Source: Robiginitalea aestuariiviva | Lineage (GTDB): Bacteria > Bacteroidota > Bacteroidia > Flavobacteriales > Flavobacteriaceae | Assembly (NCBI RefSeq): GCF_029537735.1 | Contig: NZ_JARPUQ010000003.1 | Coordinates: 1,561 to 65,560, forward strand | DNA length: 64,000 nt | Reading direction: 5' to 3' | Shown: piece after piece, positions 28,029-36,013 of the stretch | How positions within the stretch are numbered: position 1 is the stretch's first letter | Layout: every line of letters begins with the position of its first letter | Program-made: the position numbers and the translations under genes | The notes under the pieces: generated by a model | Told to the model about the DNA's origin: nothing | Database searches by the model: none | The model's input: only the letters and a program-made list of their open reading frames with translations

Positions 28029-29915
28029 TTATTTCACCATCTCGTAGCTTCTGCGGATAAAGCGGGTCAGATCTTCCCCTTTGAGCAAGCCCTTGGAAAG
28101 GCGTGCCAGGTCCAGCGACTGGTTAATCAGCCGGCTGCGCTTCTTATCTGTTTTGGTGTTCAGGATCTCGCTCACCAACGGATGGTTGGTGTTCACCACC
28201 AGGTTGTAGACCTCCGGCATGTTGCCGATACCGAACATCCCGCCCCCGGTTTGCTGCATTTCCTTCATGCGCCGCATAAATTCGGGTTCGGTGATCACAA
28301 AGGGTGCTGCCTCGCTGTCCATGGCTTCCAGTTGTACGGTGTAGGCACTTTTATCGCCCAACACTTGCTCCATCTGGGTTTTCAAGGTTTCCTGCTCACT
28401 TTCGGAAAGTTTGGATACCTGGGGCTCGTCCTTGGGGATGAGCTTATCCAGGTGATCGGCATCGACCCGGGCAAAGGCAATTTTTTCCTTGCTGGTTTCC
28501 AGTTTTTGCATCAGGTGAGACACAATGGGGCTGTCCAGCAGCAGGACTTCGTATCCCTTGGCGCGTGCCGCTTCAATATAGGAGTGCTGGGCTTCCTGAT
28601 CCGAAGCGTAGAGCAGTACCAGGCGGTCGTCTTTATCGGTTTGCTGCGCCTTGACTTTCTCCTGGAGTTCCTCAAAGGTGTAATACGCCCCGTCCACCGT
28701 GGGGTAGAGGGCAAAGGTTTCGGCTTTTTCGAAGAATTTCTCCTCCGAGAGCATCCCGTATTCAATCACGATTTTGATATCGTTCCACTTTTGCTCAAAA
28801 CCTTCCCGGTCTTCCTTGAAGAGGGAGGTGAGTTTGTCTGCCACCTTGCGGGTGATGTAGCTGGAAATCTTCTTTACGGCCCCGTCTGCCTGCAGGTAGG
28901 AACGGGAAACGTTCAGCGGGATATCCGGGGAGTCGATCACCCCGCGCAGCATAGTCAGAAACTCCGGGACAATCCCCTCTACATTATCCGTTACAAAGAC
29001 CTGGTTCTGGTAGAGCTGGATGCGGTCCTTCTGCAGGTTCAGGTCTCCGGTTAGTTTGGGGAAATACAGGATCCCGGTCAGGTTAAAGGGGTAGTCCACA
29101 TTCAGGTGGATGTGGAACAGGGGCTCCTCGAATTGCATGGGGTATAGCTCCCGGTAGAACGTGCGGTAATCTTCATCTTCCAGGTCGGTGGGCTTGCGCG
29201 TCCAGGCCGGGCTGGGGTTGTTGATGATATCGTCTACCTCCCGGGTGGGTGCAGGGTCTTCCTCTTTGGCGCCCTCGGGTTTCGGCAGGGTTTCGGTCCG
29301 GGTGCCAAACTTGATGGGCACCGGCATAAACTTGTTGTATTTCATCAGCAGTTCGCGGATGCGGCCTTCTTCAAGGAATTCTTCGGAGTCCTCCGCAATG
29401 TGCAGGATGATTTCCGTTCCGCGGTCGGCTTTGTCTGCCTCTGAGGTGGTGAATTCCGGATTCCCCTCACACACCCAATGCACAGCCGGGGCATCCTGGT
29501 AACTCTTCGAAATGATTTCCACCTTGTGGGCTACCATAAAGGCAGAGTAGAAGCCCAGCCCAAAATGGCCAATGATGCCTGCATCCTTGCCGGCGTCCTT
29601 GTATTTGTCCAGGAATTCCTCGGCCCCGGAGAACGCCACTTCGTTAATGTATTTGCGGACCTCCTCTTCGGTCATTCCGATCCCCTGGTCCACAATATGG
29701 AGTTTCTTCCCTTCCGTATCCACCTTTACCTCAATTCGGGGCTCACCAAGCTCTACCTGGGCTTCCCCGATGGAAACGAGGTGTTTTAATTTTAAAGTGG
29801 CATCTGTGGCATTGGAGATGAGTTCCCGAAGAAAGATCTCATGGTCGCTGTACAGAAACTTTTTGATCAGCGGAAAAATGTTGTCTACCGATACGTTAAT
29901 CTTACCTGTGGCCAT
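28029..29915 (-). CDS. htpG: Molecular chaperone HtpG (Hsp90)
   Basis: 628 residues, full length for bacterial Hsp90. ATP-driven chaperone in the cytoplasm. The N-terminal GHKL ATPase motifs are present: LRELISNATDATLKL, DQGIGMTEEEV and GHFGLGFYSAFMV. The middle and C-terminal domains are complete. I start at ATG 29915 (MATGKINVSVDNIFPLIKKF); the frame runs on to a TTG at 29990 but that extension is unlike other HtpG N-termini. It is probably monocistronic, with a terminator after it. Confidence 0.96.
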   Translation of the reverse strand: MATGKINVSVDNIFPLIKKFLYSDHEIFLRELISNATDATLKLKHLVSIGEAQVELGEPRIEVKVDTEGKKLHIVDQGIGMTEEEVRKYINEVAFSGAEEFLDKYKDAGKDAGIIGHFGLGFYSAFMVAHKVEIISKSYQDAPAVHWVCEGNPEFTTSEADKADRGTEIILHIAEDSEEFLEEGRIRELLMKYNKFMPVPIKFGTRTETLPKPEGAKEEDPAPTREVDDIINNPSPAWTRKPTDLEDEDYRTFYRELYPMQFEEPLFHIHLNVDYPFNLTGILYFPKLTGDLNLQKDRIQLYQNQVFVTDNVEGIVPEFLTMLRGVIDSPDIPLNVSRSYLQADGAVKKISSYITRKVADKLTSLFKEDREGFEQKWNDIKIVIEYGMLSEEKFFEKAETFALYPTVDGAYYTFEELQEKVKAQQTDKDDRLVLLYASDQEAQHSYIEAARAKGYEVLLLDSPIVSHLMQKLETSKEKIAFARVDADHLDKLIPKDEPQVSKLSESEQETLKTQMEQVLGDKSAYTVQLEAMDSEAAPFVITEPEFMRRMKEMQQTGGGMFGIGNMPEVYNLVVNTNHPLVSEILNTKTDKKRSRLINQSLDLARLSKGLLKGEDLTRFIRRSYEMVK

Positions 29916-30067
29916 ATGTAATTCGTTTGATTTGCCTTCCCCAGAACAAAAAAAATACCAAGCCCTGATGAGGTGACAAACTGACACCATTAGGGGGTTT
30001 CATGTACTTTGGGAAATGTTTAACACAAAAAAACGTTTAATAATTAGAAAGTAAAGCTAAACGTATA

Positions 30068-30193
30068 TATATTTGTCATGATTCGAGTTCAAGATGGCTG
30101 CGAGATAGCGTTTTGAAATTTGTAATCAGTTTGTTTATTAATTGGTTAGGTTGTTTGAAAGGCGTGCCCCCATCTTTGGGGGCACGTTTTTTT
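30068..30193 (+). ncRNA. Candidate small RNA (promoter plus strong terminator, no gene)
   Basis: In the 351-bp gap 29916-30266 a TATATTTG promoter box (30068-30075) predicts a start near 30080. A perfect 9-bp hairpin, CGTGCCCCC (30163-30171) and GGGGGCACG (30178-30186), is followed by seven T. The ~110-nt interval has no credible ORF; a 12-codon frame at 30078-30116 begins before the likely start site. No SRP RNA, tmRNA or RNase P signature was recognised. The terminator cannot serve htpG, which runs the other way, and lies upstream of the TetR gene. The rest of the gap is A+T-rich and probably holds the htpG and TetR promoters. Confidence 0.55.
30163..30193 (+). terminator. Strong orphan rho-independent terminator
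   Basis: 9-bp perfect stem with a 6-nt loop (ATCTTT) and a run of seven T. It closes the candidate small RNA unit and isolates the TetR-UbiB operon from upstream transcription. Confidence 0.9.
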
Positions 30194-30266
30194 ATGGGAA
30201 TTTTTCAGATTGTTAACATCTTAAATGTTTAATATATAGTAATATTGTATAAACAAAAATTGCACA

Positions 30267-30947
30267 ATGGCAACGCAGACCAAAAAGAAGCAAAACACGG
30301 CAGCAGAGATCGTATCTGCCTACATGACGCAATGTCTGGAGGAGGGTCAGGCCCCGGCCTCCGTCTATAAATTTTCCAAGTCCCTCGGGATCGAGGAAGC
30401 GGAATTCTACCAGCACTTCGGCTCCCTGGATGCGGTGCGCAAAGGGGTGTGGCAGGCCTTTTTTGATCAGACACGTACGCGGATAGAAACCGATAAGGCT
30501 TTTGAGGACTACAGTGCCCGAGAAAAGTGGCTGAGTTTCTATTACACCTTTTTTGAACTGCTGACACTCAACCGTTCCTATGTAACCTTTACTTTAGGTA
30601 CTTCCGGAAAACCCCTGGAGCAACTGGAGCAACTGGCAGGCCTGCGGGCTCTGGTGCGGGACTACGCTCTGGAAACCCTGGAAGCCGAAGCCCCTGGTGA
30701 CGGCCCGGTGAAATTGCGCAAACGCCGGATCCAATTGGTGTCTGAAGGTATTTGGGTTCAAACCCTTATGTTGTTGCGTTTTTGGATGCGGGATGAGTCT
30801 CCCGGGTTCCAGAAAACGGATATGGCCATCGAGAAATCCGTGCAGACCGCCTTCGACCTGGTAGATACCGCTCCGGTTGAGCGATTGCTGGACTTTGGCA
30901 AATTCCTGTTGCGGGAACATTTCGGCAAACCCGCAGGCAGCCTATGA
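30267..30947 (+). CDS. TetR family transcriptional regulator
   Basis: 226 residues. The N-terminal helix-turn-helix (about 10-60: AAEIVSAYMTQCLEEGQAPASVYKFSKSLGIEE, EFYQHFGSLDAVRKGVW) is TetR-like although divergent in its first helix. The C-terminal ligand-binding part is all helical. The stop overlaps the UbiB-like gene by 4 bp (ATGA), so the two are translationally coupled. The regulator most likely controls its own operon; ligand unknown. Confidence 0.82.
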   Translation: MATQTKKKQNTAAEIVSAYMTQCLEEGQAPASVYKFSKSLGIEEAEFYQHFGSLDAVRKGVWQAFFDQTRTRIETDKAFEDYSAREKWLSFYYTFFELLTLNRSYVTFTLGTSGKPLEQLEQLAGLRALVRDYALETLEAEAPGDGPVKLRKRRIQLVSEGIWVQTLMLLRFWMRDESPGFQKTDMAIEKSVQTAFDLVDTAPVERLLDFGKFLLREHFGKPAGSL

Positions 30948-32263
30948 AAACCCTGGACAACATCCCGGTAACCAAATTTGAACGGGCCGGGAAACTGGTA
31001 CAAACCGGTGTAAAGGTAGGCGGGAATTACCTGAAGTATTACGGACAAAAACTCCTGGACCCTGAACGGGACCGTTCCGAACTGGATGAAAAAAATGCCC
31101 GGGACGTCTACGACGGGCTCAAACGCCTGAAAGGCAGTGCCCTGAAGGTGGCCCAGATGCTCAGCATGGAGAAAAACCTGCTACCGCAGGCCTATGTGGA
31201 GCGTTTCTCCCTGGCCCAGTTTTCCGTTCCCCCTTTGTCTGCCCCCCTGGTCCGGAAAACTTTTCGCTCTTATTTTGGGCAGTACCCCGAGGACTTATTC
31301 GATCGTTTTGAGCCGGATTCCGTGAATGCAGCCAGCATCGGACAGGTGCACCGCGCCTGGAAGGACGACCGGCCCCTGGCGGTCAAAATTCAGTATCCCG
31401 GAGTTTCGGACAGTATACGTACGGACCTGGCCCTGGTAAAGCCCGTTGCCCTGCGCATGTTCAATATGCAGGGGCAGGACACGGACAAGTATTTCCGGGA
31501 GGTAGAAGAAAAACTTATGGAAGAAACGGATTACCTGCTGGAACTGGAACGCAGCCAGGCTCTTACGGCCGCCTGCAGCCATCTTCCAGGCATCCGTTTC
31601 CCCGAATACTATCCCGAATGGTCCGCCCGGCGCATCCTCACCATGGACTGGATGGAAGGGCAGCATTTAGGGGAGTTTACCCAGACGGAGTTCTCCCGGG
31701 AAACGGGCGACCGACTGGGGCAGACCCTATGGGATTTCTATATGTTCCAGATCCACGGCTTACGGCAGGTGCATGCAGACCCGCACCCCGGCAATTTCCT
31801 GGTAAGCCCGGAGGGAGAGCTCATCGCCATCGATTTTGGCTGCATCAAGGAGGTGCCTGAATCCTTTTATATCCCTTACTTCGAATTGGCACAGGCCGAA
31901 AATATCGGCAACCCGGAGGTGCTGGAGGAAAAGTTGCGCGCCCTGGAAATCCTGAACCCGAGCGACAGCCCGGAAGAAGTACGCTTCTTTACCGTCCTGT
32001 TCCGCGAAATGCTCGAGCTGTTTACCGAACCCTTCCAGACCGAGGAATTCGATTTTTCGGACCCGGAATTCTGGGGCCGGATCGCGTCCCTGAGCCAGCG
32101 GTTTGCTTCAGATACGCAGATCCGGAAAATGGATGCCAGCCGGGGCTCCCGCCATTTTATCTACATCAACCGGACCTTCTTTGGCCTGTACAACCTTTTA
32201 CACGACCTGAAGGCCCGGGTGAAGGTAAATGCGTTTCGGGACTACCTGTCTTCCAGGGGCTGA
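30944..32263 (+). CDS. AarF/ABC1/UbiB family atypical kinase-like protein
   Basis: 439 residues. The family has a protein-kinase-like fold with ATPase activity and is linked to quinone biosynthesis or lipid handling. Motifs seen: the KxGQ-type segment as LKGSALKVAQMLSME, the AASIGQVHRA loop that replaces the glycine-rich loop, VKIQYPGV with the invariant lysine, the catalytic HADPHPGNFLV and the metal-binding IAIDFGCIKE. There is no C-terminal membrane helix, unlike Escherichia coli UbiB. It overlaps the TetR gene (4 bp) and, at its 3' end, the convergent S9 peptidase gene (22 bp). Confidence 0.92.
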   Translation: MKTLDNIPVTKFERAGKLVQTGVKVGGNYLKYYGQKLLDPERDRSELDEKNARDVYDGLKRLKGSALKVAQMLSMEKNLLPQAYVERFSLAQFSVPPLSAPLVRKTFRSYFGQYPEDLFDRFEPDSVNAASIGQVHRAWKDDRPLAVKIQYPGVSDSIRTDLALVKPVALRMFNMQGQDTDKYFREVEEKLMEETDYLLELERSQALTAACSHLPGIRFPEYYPEWSARRILTMDWMEGQHLGEFTQTEFSRETGDRLGQTLWDFYMFQIHGLRQVHADPHPGNFLVSPEGELIAIDFGCIKEVPESFYIPYFELAQAENIGNPEVLEEKLRALEILNPSDSPEEVRFFTVLFREMLELFTEPFQTEEFDFSDPEFWGRIASLSQRFASDTQIRKMDASRGSRHFIYINRTFFGLYNLLHDLKARVKVNAFRDYLSSRG

Positions 32264-34689
32264 GTCAGTTCCCCCTGGGGCACAGAGGGCCTCAGGTGGG
32301 TTTCCAGCCATTGGTCCTGTTCCCACAGCATGTGGAGGATACTTTCCCGTGCGCGGTAGCCATGGCTCTCCTTGGGGAGCATCACCAGGCGAACCGTAGC
32401 GCCCAGGCCTTTGAGCGCATTGAAGTAGCGCTCGCTTTGCATGGGGTAGGTGCCGGAGTTGTTGTCAGCCTCCCCGTGGATCAGCAACAGGGGCGTTTTC
32501 ATCTTATCCGCATGCATAAAAGGCGACATCCCGTAATAGATTTCCGGGGCTTCCCAGTAACTGCGCTCTTCCCGTTGGAAGCCAAAGGGCGTGAGGGTGC
32601 GATTGTAGGCGCCGCTGCGGGCAATACCCGCGGCAAAGAGGTCCGAATGCGACAGCAGGTTGGCTACCATAAAGGCCCCATAGCTGTGTCCGCCCACGGC
32701 CACGCGGTTGCGGTCAATTACACCCATGGCATCCACAGCATCGATGGCGGCTTTGGCATTCGCCACCAGCTGGGAGCGGAAGGTGTCGTTGGGCTCATTT
32801 TCCCCTTCCCCGATAATGGGGAAAGCAGCCCCGTCCAGTACGGCATACCCCCGGGTTACCCAGAAGACCGGAGAGGCCCAGGAGGGATAGGTAAAGGCGT
32901 TGGGGTTGCTGGTATTCTGGGAAGCACTGCTCTTGTCTTTATACTCCCGGGGATAGGCCCATAAAATCATGGGAAGCTTTTCTCCGGAATCCCGGTCATA
33001 CCCTTCGGGCAGGTAAAGGGTGCCGCTCAGTTCCAGGCCGTCTTCCCGTGGATAGGTGATAACCTCCTTGTGCACCCCGGCCAGGGCCTTGTAGGGGTTG
33101 TCAAAGTAGGTCAGCTGCTGGGGCCCACGCCGGCGCACCACGCTTTTTTCATAATAGTTTGGGTACTCGGAAGGGGATTCAATGCGCACCAGCAGGCGGT
33201 CTTCCCCCGGGTCGTATTCCAGCAGTGTTTCTTTCTGCCCCTGTAGGCGGGAGGTATACATGCGCTGCTTTTCCAGGCTTCCCAGGTCCAGGCGATCCAC
33301 AAAGGGAAACTGCCCCTGAGGGGTGTAGCCGTCGCCCAGCAGATAGGCATGGCCCCTGCGATCCAGGGCCATTACATATTCCCCAAAGGCGTTGCGTTTC
33401 ATGGCCCAGTTGCCCGGGTCGCTGTAACGGTCCTGGTAATTGCGGTCGTCCAGCAGGCGGGGCGCTGCTCCGGGGTCCGAGGGATTAAAGAGGTAGGTGC
33501 GGGTGTTGCGGGTGCTGAACCAGCTGTCGGTAGCCACAGCAATCTGGTCGTTACCCCAGGCAATCCCGTCGAACCGGTTTTTGAGTTTAAGCAGCAGCCT
33601 GCCCTTGCCCTTAAAGGGCAATTCCAGCTGGTACACGGCGTCGTGATATTCCACTTCGGCGGCAGGGTCGCCCCCGTCCAGCGCTTCGGCATAGACCAGG
33701 GTGGCCGGGCGGTCGTTGCGCCAGTCCAGGTCCCGCATCCCTTGGCGCACGGCCATAAAGCCCTGGGGCAGGTCCTCAATTAGGGGGACTTCCAAAACAG
33801 TGTTCACCAGGTCGCCGCTGCGGGTGTAAACCTCGGTTTTGGAGGGAAAGCGATAATAGGGTACCAGGTAGGAAAAGGGCTTTTCCACGGTTACGGCCAG
33901 CAGGTACTGCCCGTCCGGCGAAAAACGCAGGCTGCGGTACATAGCAGCCGCTTTCCACAGGCTTTTGGTCCCCTCCAGGGAAACCCGATACAGGGTACTG
34001 CGGGCCAGTTGTTCAAAATTAAAGGCGTCGTCCGGGTTTTTGATCAGGTCCTGATAGGTGCGGTTCTGGGCTTTTTTCCCATCGTTGGCAGACACGGTAG
34101 GGCCCTCGGGTACGGTTTCCGCCCGGTCTATAAGCGGCAGCCGGTCTTCGGGCAGCATTTTGACCAGCAGGGCCTGCCCGTCCTTAAACCAGGTATAGGG
34201 CATTCCCATATTGGCGTTCAGGGGGCCTGCGGAAATCCGGCGGGCCTGGGCAGCCTCCAAATCGACCACCCATAATTCCACGGATTGCCCCGTTGTGTGG
34301 GTCATGGCCAGCAACCGCTGGTCCGGGGAAAGGCTGAAGTTGGCCAGTAGGGGGGTATCGGGCAGGCCGGCTACCTGCCGGGCCTCCCGCTCCCCACGGG
34401 TCTTGACCTGCAGGTTGTTGTAGAAGGTGGTCCGGCTTCCGATGTTGGTTTTGGGATTAATACGGAGCCCGGCCAGGCGCAACTCGGGCTGGGAGAGCTC
34501 GGCAATGCTTTTGTAGGCGTTGCGGGAACGCAGGATCAGGTCCCCATGGTCTGTGGTCCACACCGCAGGAGGCAGGGGGGCATCTGCAAGTTCCATAATA
34601 GAGGGGGGCGGGGTCTGATAGCCCAGTTGGCTCTGCCCCAGGGCGGCGGCGGTACTCAGGGCCAGTAAAAACAACAACCGTAGTTTCAT
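32242..34689 (-). CDS. S9 family serine peptidase, exported (glutamyl endopeptidase-like)
   Basis: 815 residues. Signal peptide ending near ALGQS. The first ~550 residues form a WD/beta-propeller-like domain. The C-terminal alpha/beta-hydrolase carries the nucleophile in AVGGHSYGAFMVANLL, the aspartate near LIHGEADNNSG and the histidine in LPKESHGYRAR. The GHSYGAFM motif and length suit the S9D (glutamyl endopeptidase-like) group. Likely periplasmic peptide degradation. It is monocistronic. Confidence 0.9.
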   Translation of the reverse strand: MKLRLLFLLALSTAAALGQSQLGYQTPPPSIMELADAPLPPAVWTTDHGDLILRSRNAYKSIAELSQPELRLAGLRINPKTNIGSRTTFYNNLQVKTRGEREARQVAGLPDTPLLANFSLSPDQRLLAMTHTTGQSVELWVVDLEAAQARRISAGPLNANMGMPYTWFKDGQALLVKMLPEDRLPLIDRAETVPEGPTVSANDGKKAQNRTYQDLIKNPDDAFNFEQLARSTLYRVSLEGTKSLWKAAAMYRSLRFSPDGQYLLAVTVEKPFSYLVPYYRFPSKTEVYTRSGDLVNTVLEVPLIEDLPQGFMAVRQGMRDLDWRNDRPATLVYAEALDGGDPAAEVEYHDAVYQLELPFKGKGRLLLKLKNRFDGIAWGNDQIAVATDSWFSTRNTRTYLFNPSDPGAAPRLLDDRNYQDRYSDPGNWAMKRNAFGEYVMALDRRGHAYLLGDGYTPQGQFPFVDRLDLGSLEKQRMYTSRLQGQKETLLEYDPGEDRLLVRIESPSEYPNYYEKSVVRRRGPQQLTYFDNPYKALAGVHKEVITYPREDGLELSGTLYLPEGYDRDSGEKLPMILWAYPREYKDKSSASQNTSNPNAFTYPSWASPVFWVTRGYAVLDGAAFPIIGEGENEPNDTFRSQLVANAKAAIDAVDAMGVIDRNRVAVGGHSYGAFMVANLLSHSDLFAAGIARSGAYNRTLTPFGFQREERSYWEAPEIYYGMSPFMHADKMKTPLLLIHGEADNNSGTYPMQSERYFNALKGLGATVRLVMLPKESHGYRARESILHMLWEQDQWLETHLRPSVPQGELTQPLEDR

Positions 34690-34888
34690 ATATTCCAGTT
34701 TTTGGTGAGATGTTTTCCCTTGGTAAAAGGGCTATACAAGATACCAAACTTTTGGCAGATTCGCCGGCCCGGCCGGGCGATATCCCCTGTCATTTTTGGG
34801 TTTCATTCCTAGGTGGTAAGGGCATTTATCGGTATTTTAGACGGGTTAAACCCTTGCGGGGTTTAGCATTTAACCAAACGGCAAGCAT

Positions 34889-35896
34889 ATGTACAATTCT
34901 AGGATTAGCGGCATGGGGTTCTTCGTGCCCGAGAAAGTCGTGACCAACGACGACCTCTCCAAGGTCATGGATACCAATGATGAGTGGATACAGGAACGCA
35001 CCGGCATACAGGAGCGGCGCCATGTGGACACCGACCAGGAAACCACCACCAGTATGGGGGTCAAAGCCGCCCGCCAGGCCATAGAACGGGCGGGCATCGA
35101 CAAGGACGAAATCGAATTTATCGTCTTTGCTACCCTGAGCCCGGATTACTATTTCCCGGGTCCGGGGGTGCTGGTACAACGGGATCTGGGCCTGCCCACC
35201 GTGGGGGCTGTAGATATCCGCAACCAGTGTTCCGGGTTTGTCTACGGGATTTCCCTGGCGGACCAGTACATCAAAACCGGGATGTATAAGCACGTGCTGG
35301 TGATCGGGTCCGAACTGCATTCCCGTGGCCTGGATATGACCACCCGCGGGCGCGGGGTTTCCGTTATTTTCGGCGACGGGGCAGGGGCGGTGGTCCTGAG
35401 CCGGGAAGAAGACCCGAAGAAAGGAATCCTTTCCAGCCACCTGCACAGCGAGGGGCAGCACGCCGAGGAGCTATCCCTGATTGCTCCCGGGATGGGCAAG
35501 CGCTGGGTAACCGATATCCTTTCGGACAATGACCCGGAGGATACGTCCTATTATCCCTATATGAACGGGCAGTTTGTATTTAAAAATGCCGTGGTGCGTT
35601 TCAGCGAGGTAATCCTGGAAGGGCTGGCGGCCAACGGGCTGGGCAAGGACGACATCGACATGCTGATCCCCCATCAGGCCAACCTGCGGATTTCCCAGTT
35701 TATCCAGAAGAAATTCGGCCTCTCGGACGACCAGGTATACAACAACATCATGCGCTACGGGAACACCACCGCGGCCAGCATTCCCATTGCCCTGACCGAG
35801 GCCTGGGAGGAAGGCAAGATCAAGGAGGGAGACCTGGTAGTGCTGGCCGCCTTCGGCAGTGGCTTTACCTGGGGTAGTGTAATCATACGCTGGTAG
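34889..35896 (+). CDS. 3-oxoacyl-ACP synthase III family protein (FabH-like)
   Basis: 335 residues. Condenses acyl-CoA with malonyl-ACP to start fatty acid synthesis. The catalytic triad is present: Cys in DIRNQCSGFVYG, His in LIPHQANLRI, Asn in MRYGNTTAASIP. It stands alone between two divergent genes and is followed by a terminator, not in a plsX/rpmF operon. Flavobacteria often carry several FabH paralogs, so it may be a specialised one; the window cannot decide this. Confidence 0.9.
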   Translation: MYNSRISGMGFFVPEKVVTNDDLSKVMDTNDEWIQERTGIQERRHVDTDQETTTSMGVKAARQAIERAGIDKDEIEFIVFATLSPDYYFPGPGVLVQRDLGLPTVGAVDIRNQCSGFVYGISLADQYIKTGMYKHVLVIGSELHSRGLDMTTRGRGVSVIFGDGAGAVVLSREEDPKKGILSSHLHSEGQHAEELSLIAPGMGKRWVTDILSDNDPEDTSYYPYMNGQFVFKNAVVRFSEVILEGLAANGLGKDDIDMLIPHQANLRISQFIQKKFGLSDDQVYNNIMRYGNTTAASIPIALTEAWEEGKIKEGDLVVLAAFGSGFTWGSVIIRW

Positions 35897-35923
35897 CCCC
35901 GGTGCGTCACGCTTCAAAATAAA

Positions 35924-35954
35924 GAACCCCGGCAAAAATGCCGGGGTTCCTTTT
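35924..35954. terminator. Terminator after fabH-like gene, probably bidirectional
   Basis: GAACCCCGGC (35924-35933), loop of six, GCCGGGGTTC (35940-35949), then a T run. The minus-strand side (TTTATTTT) may also stop transcription of the TonB-type receptor gene. Confidence 0.9.
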
Positions 35955-36013
35955 TGGACGATGCGCGGAAAAGTCAACCAACCCATTCCCTTCCGGCCCG
36001 TCCGCAATGCATC

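Noticed and set aside
29916-29990. Longer HtpG from a TTG start
   Set aside because: The extra 25 residues do not resemble Hsp90, whose N-terminus fits ATG 29915.
30078-30115. tRNA-like T-loop sequence (TTCGAGTTC)
   Set aside because: No acceptor stem, anticodon arm or CCA end can be formed around it.
30078-30116. A 12-codon ORF (MIRVQDGCEIAF) inside the candidate small RNA
   Set aside because: Its ATG lies 2 nt after the promoter box, before the expected transcription start, and nothing supports translation.
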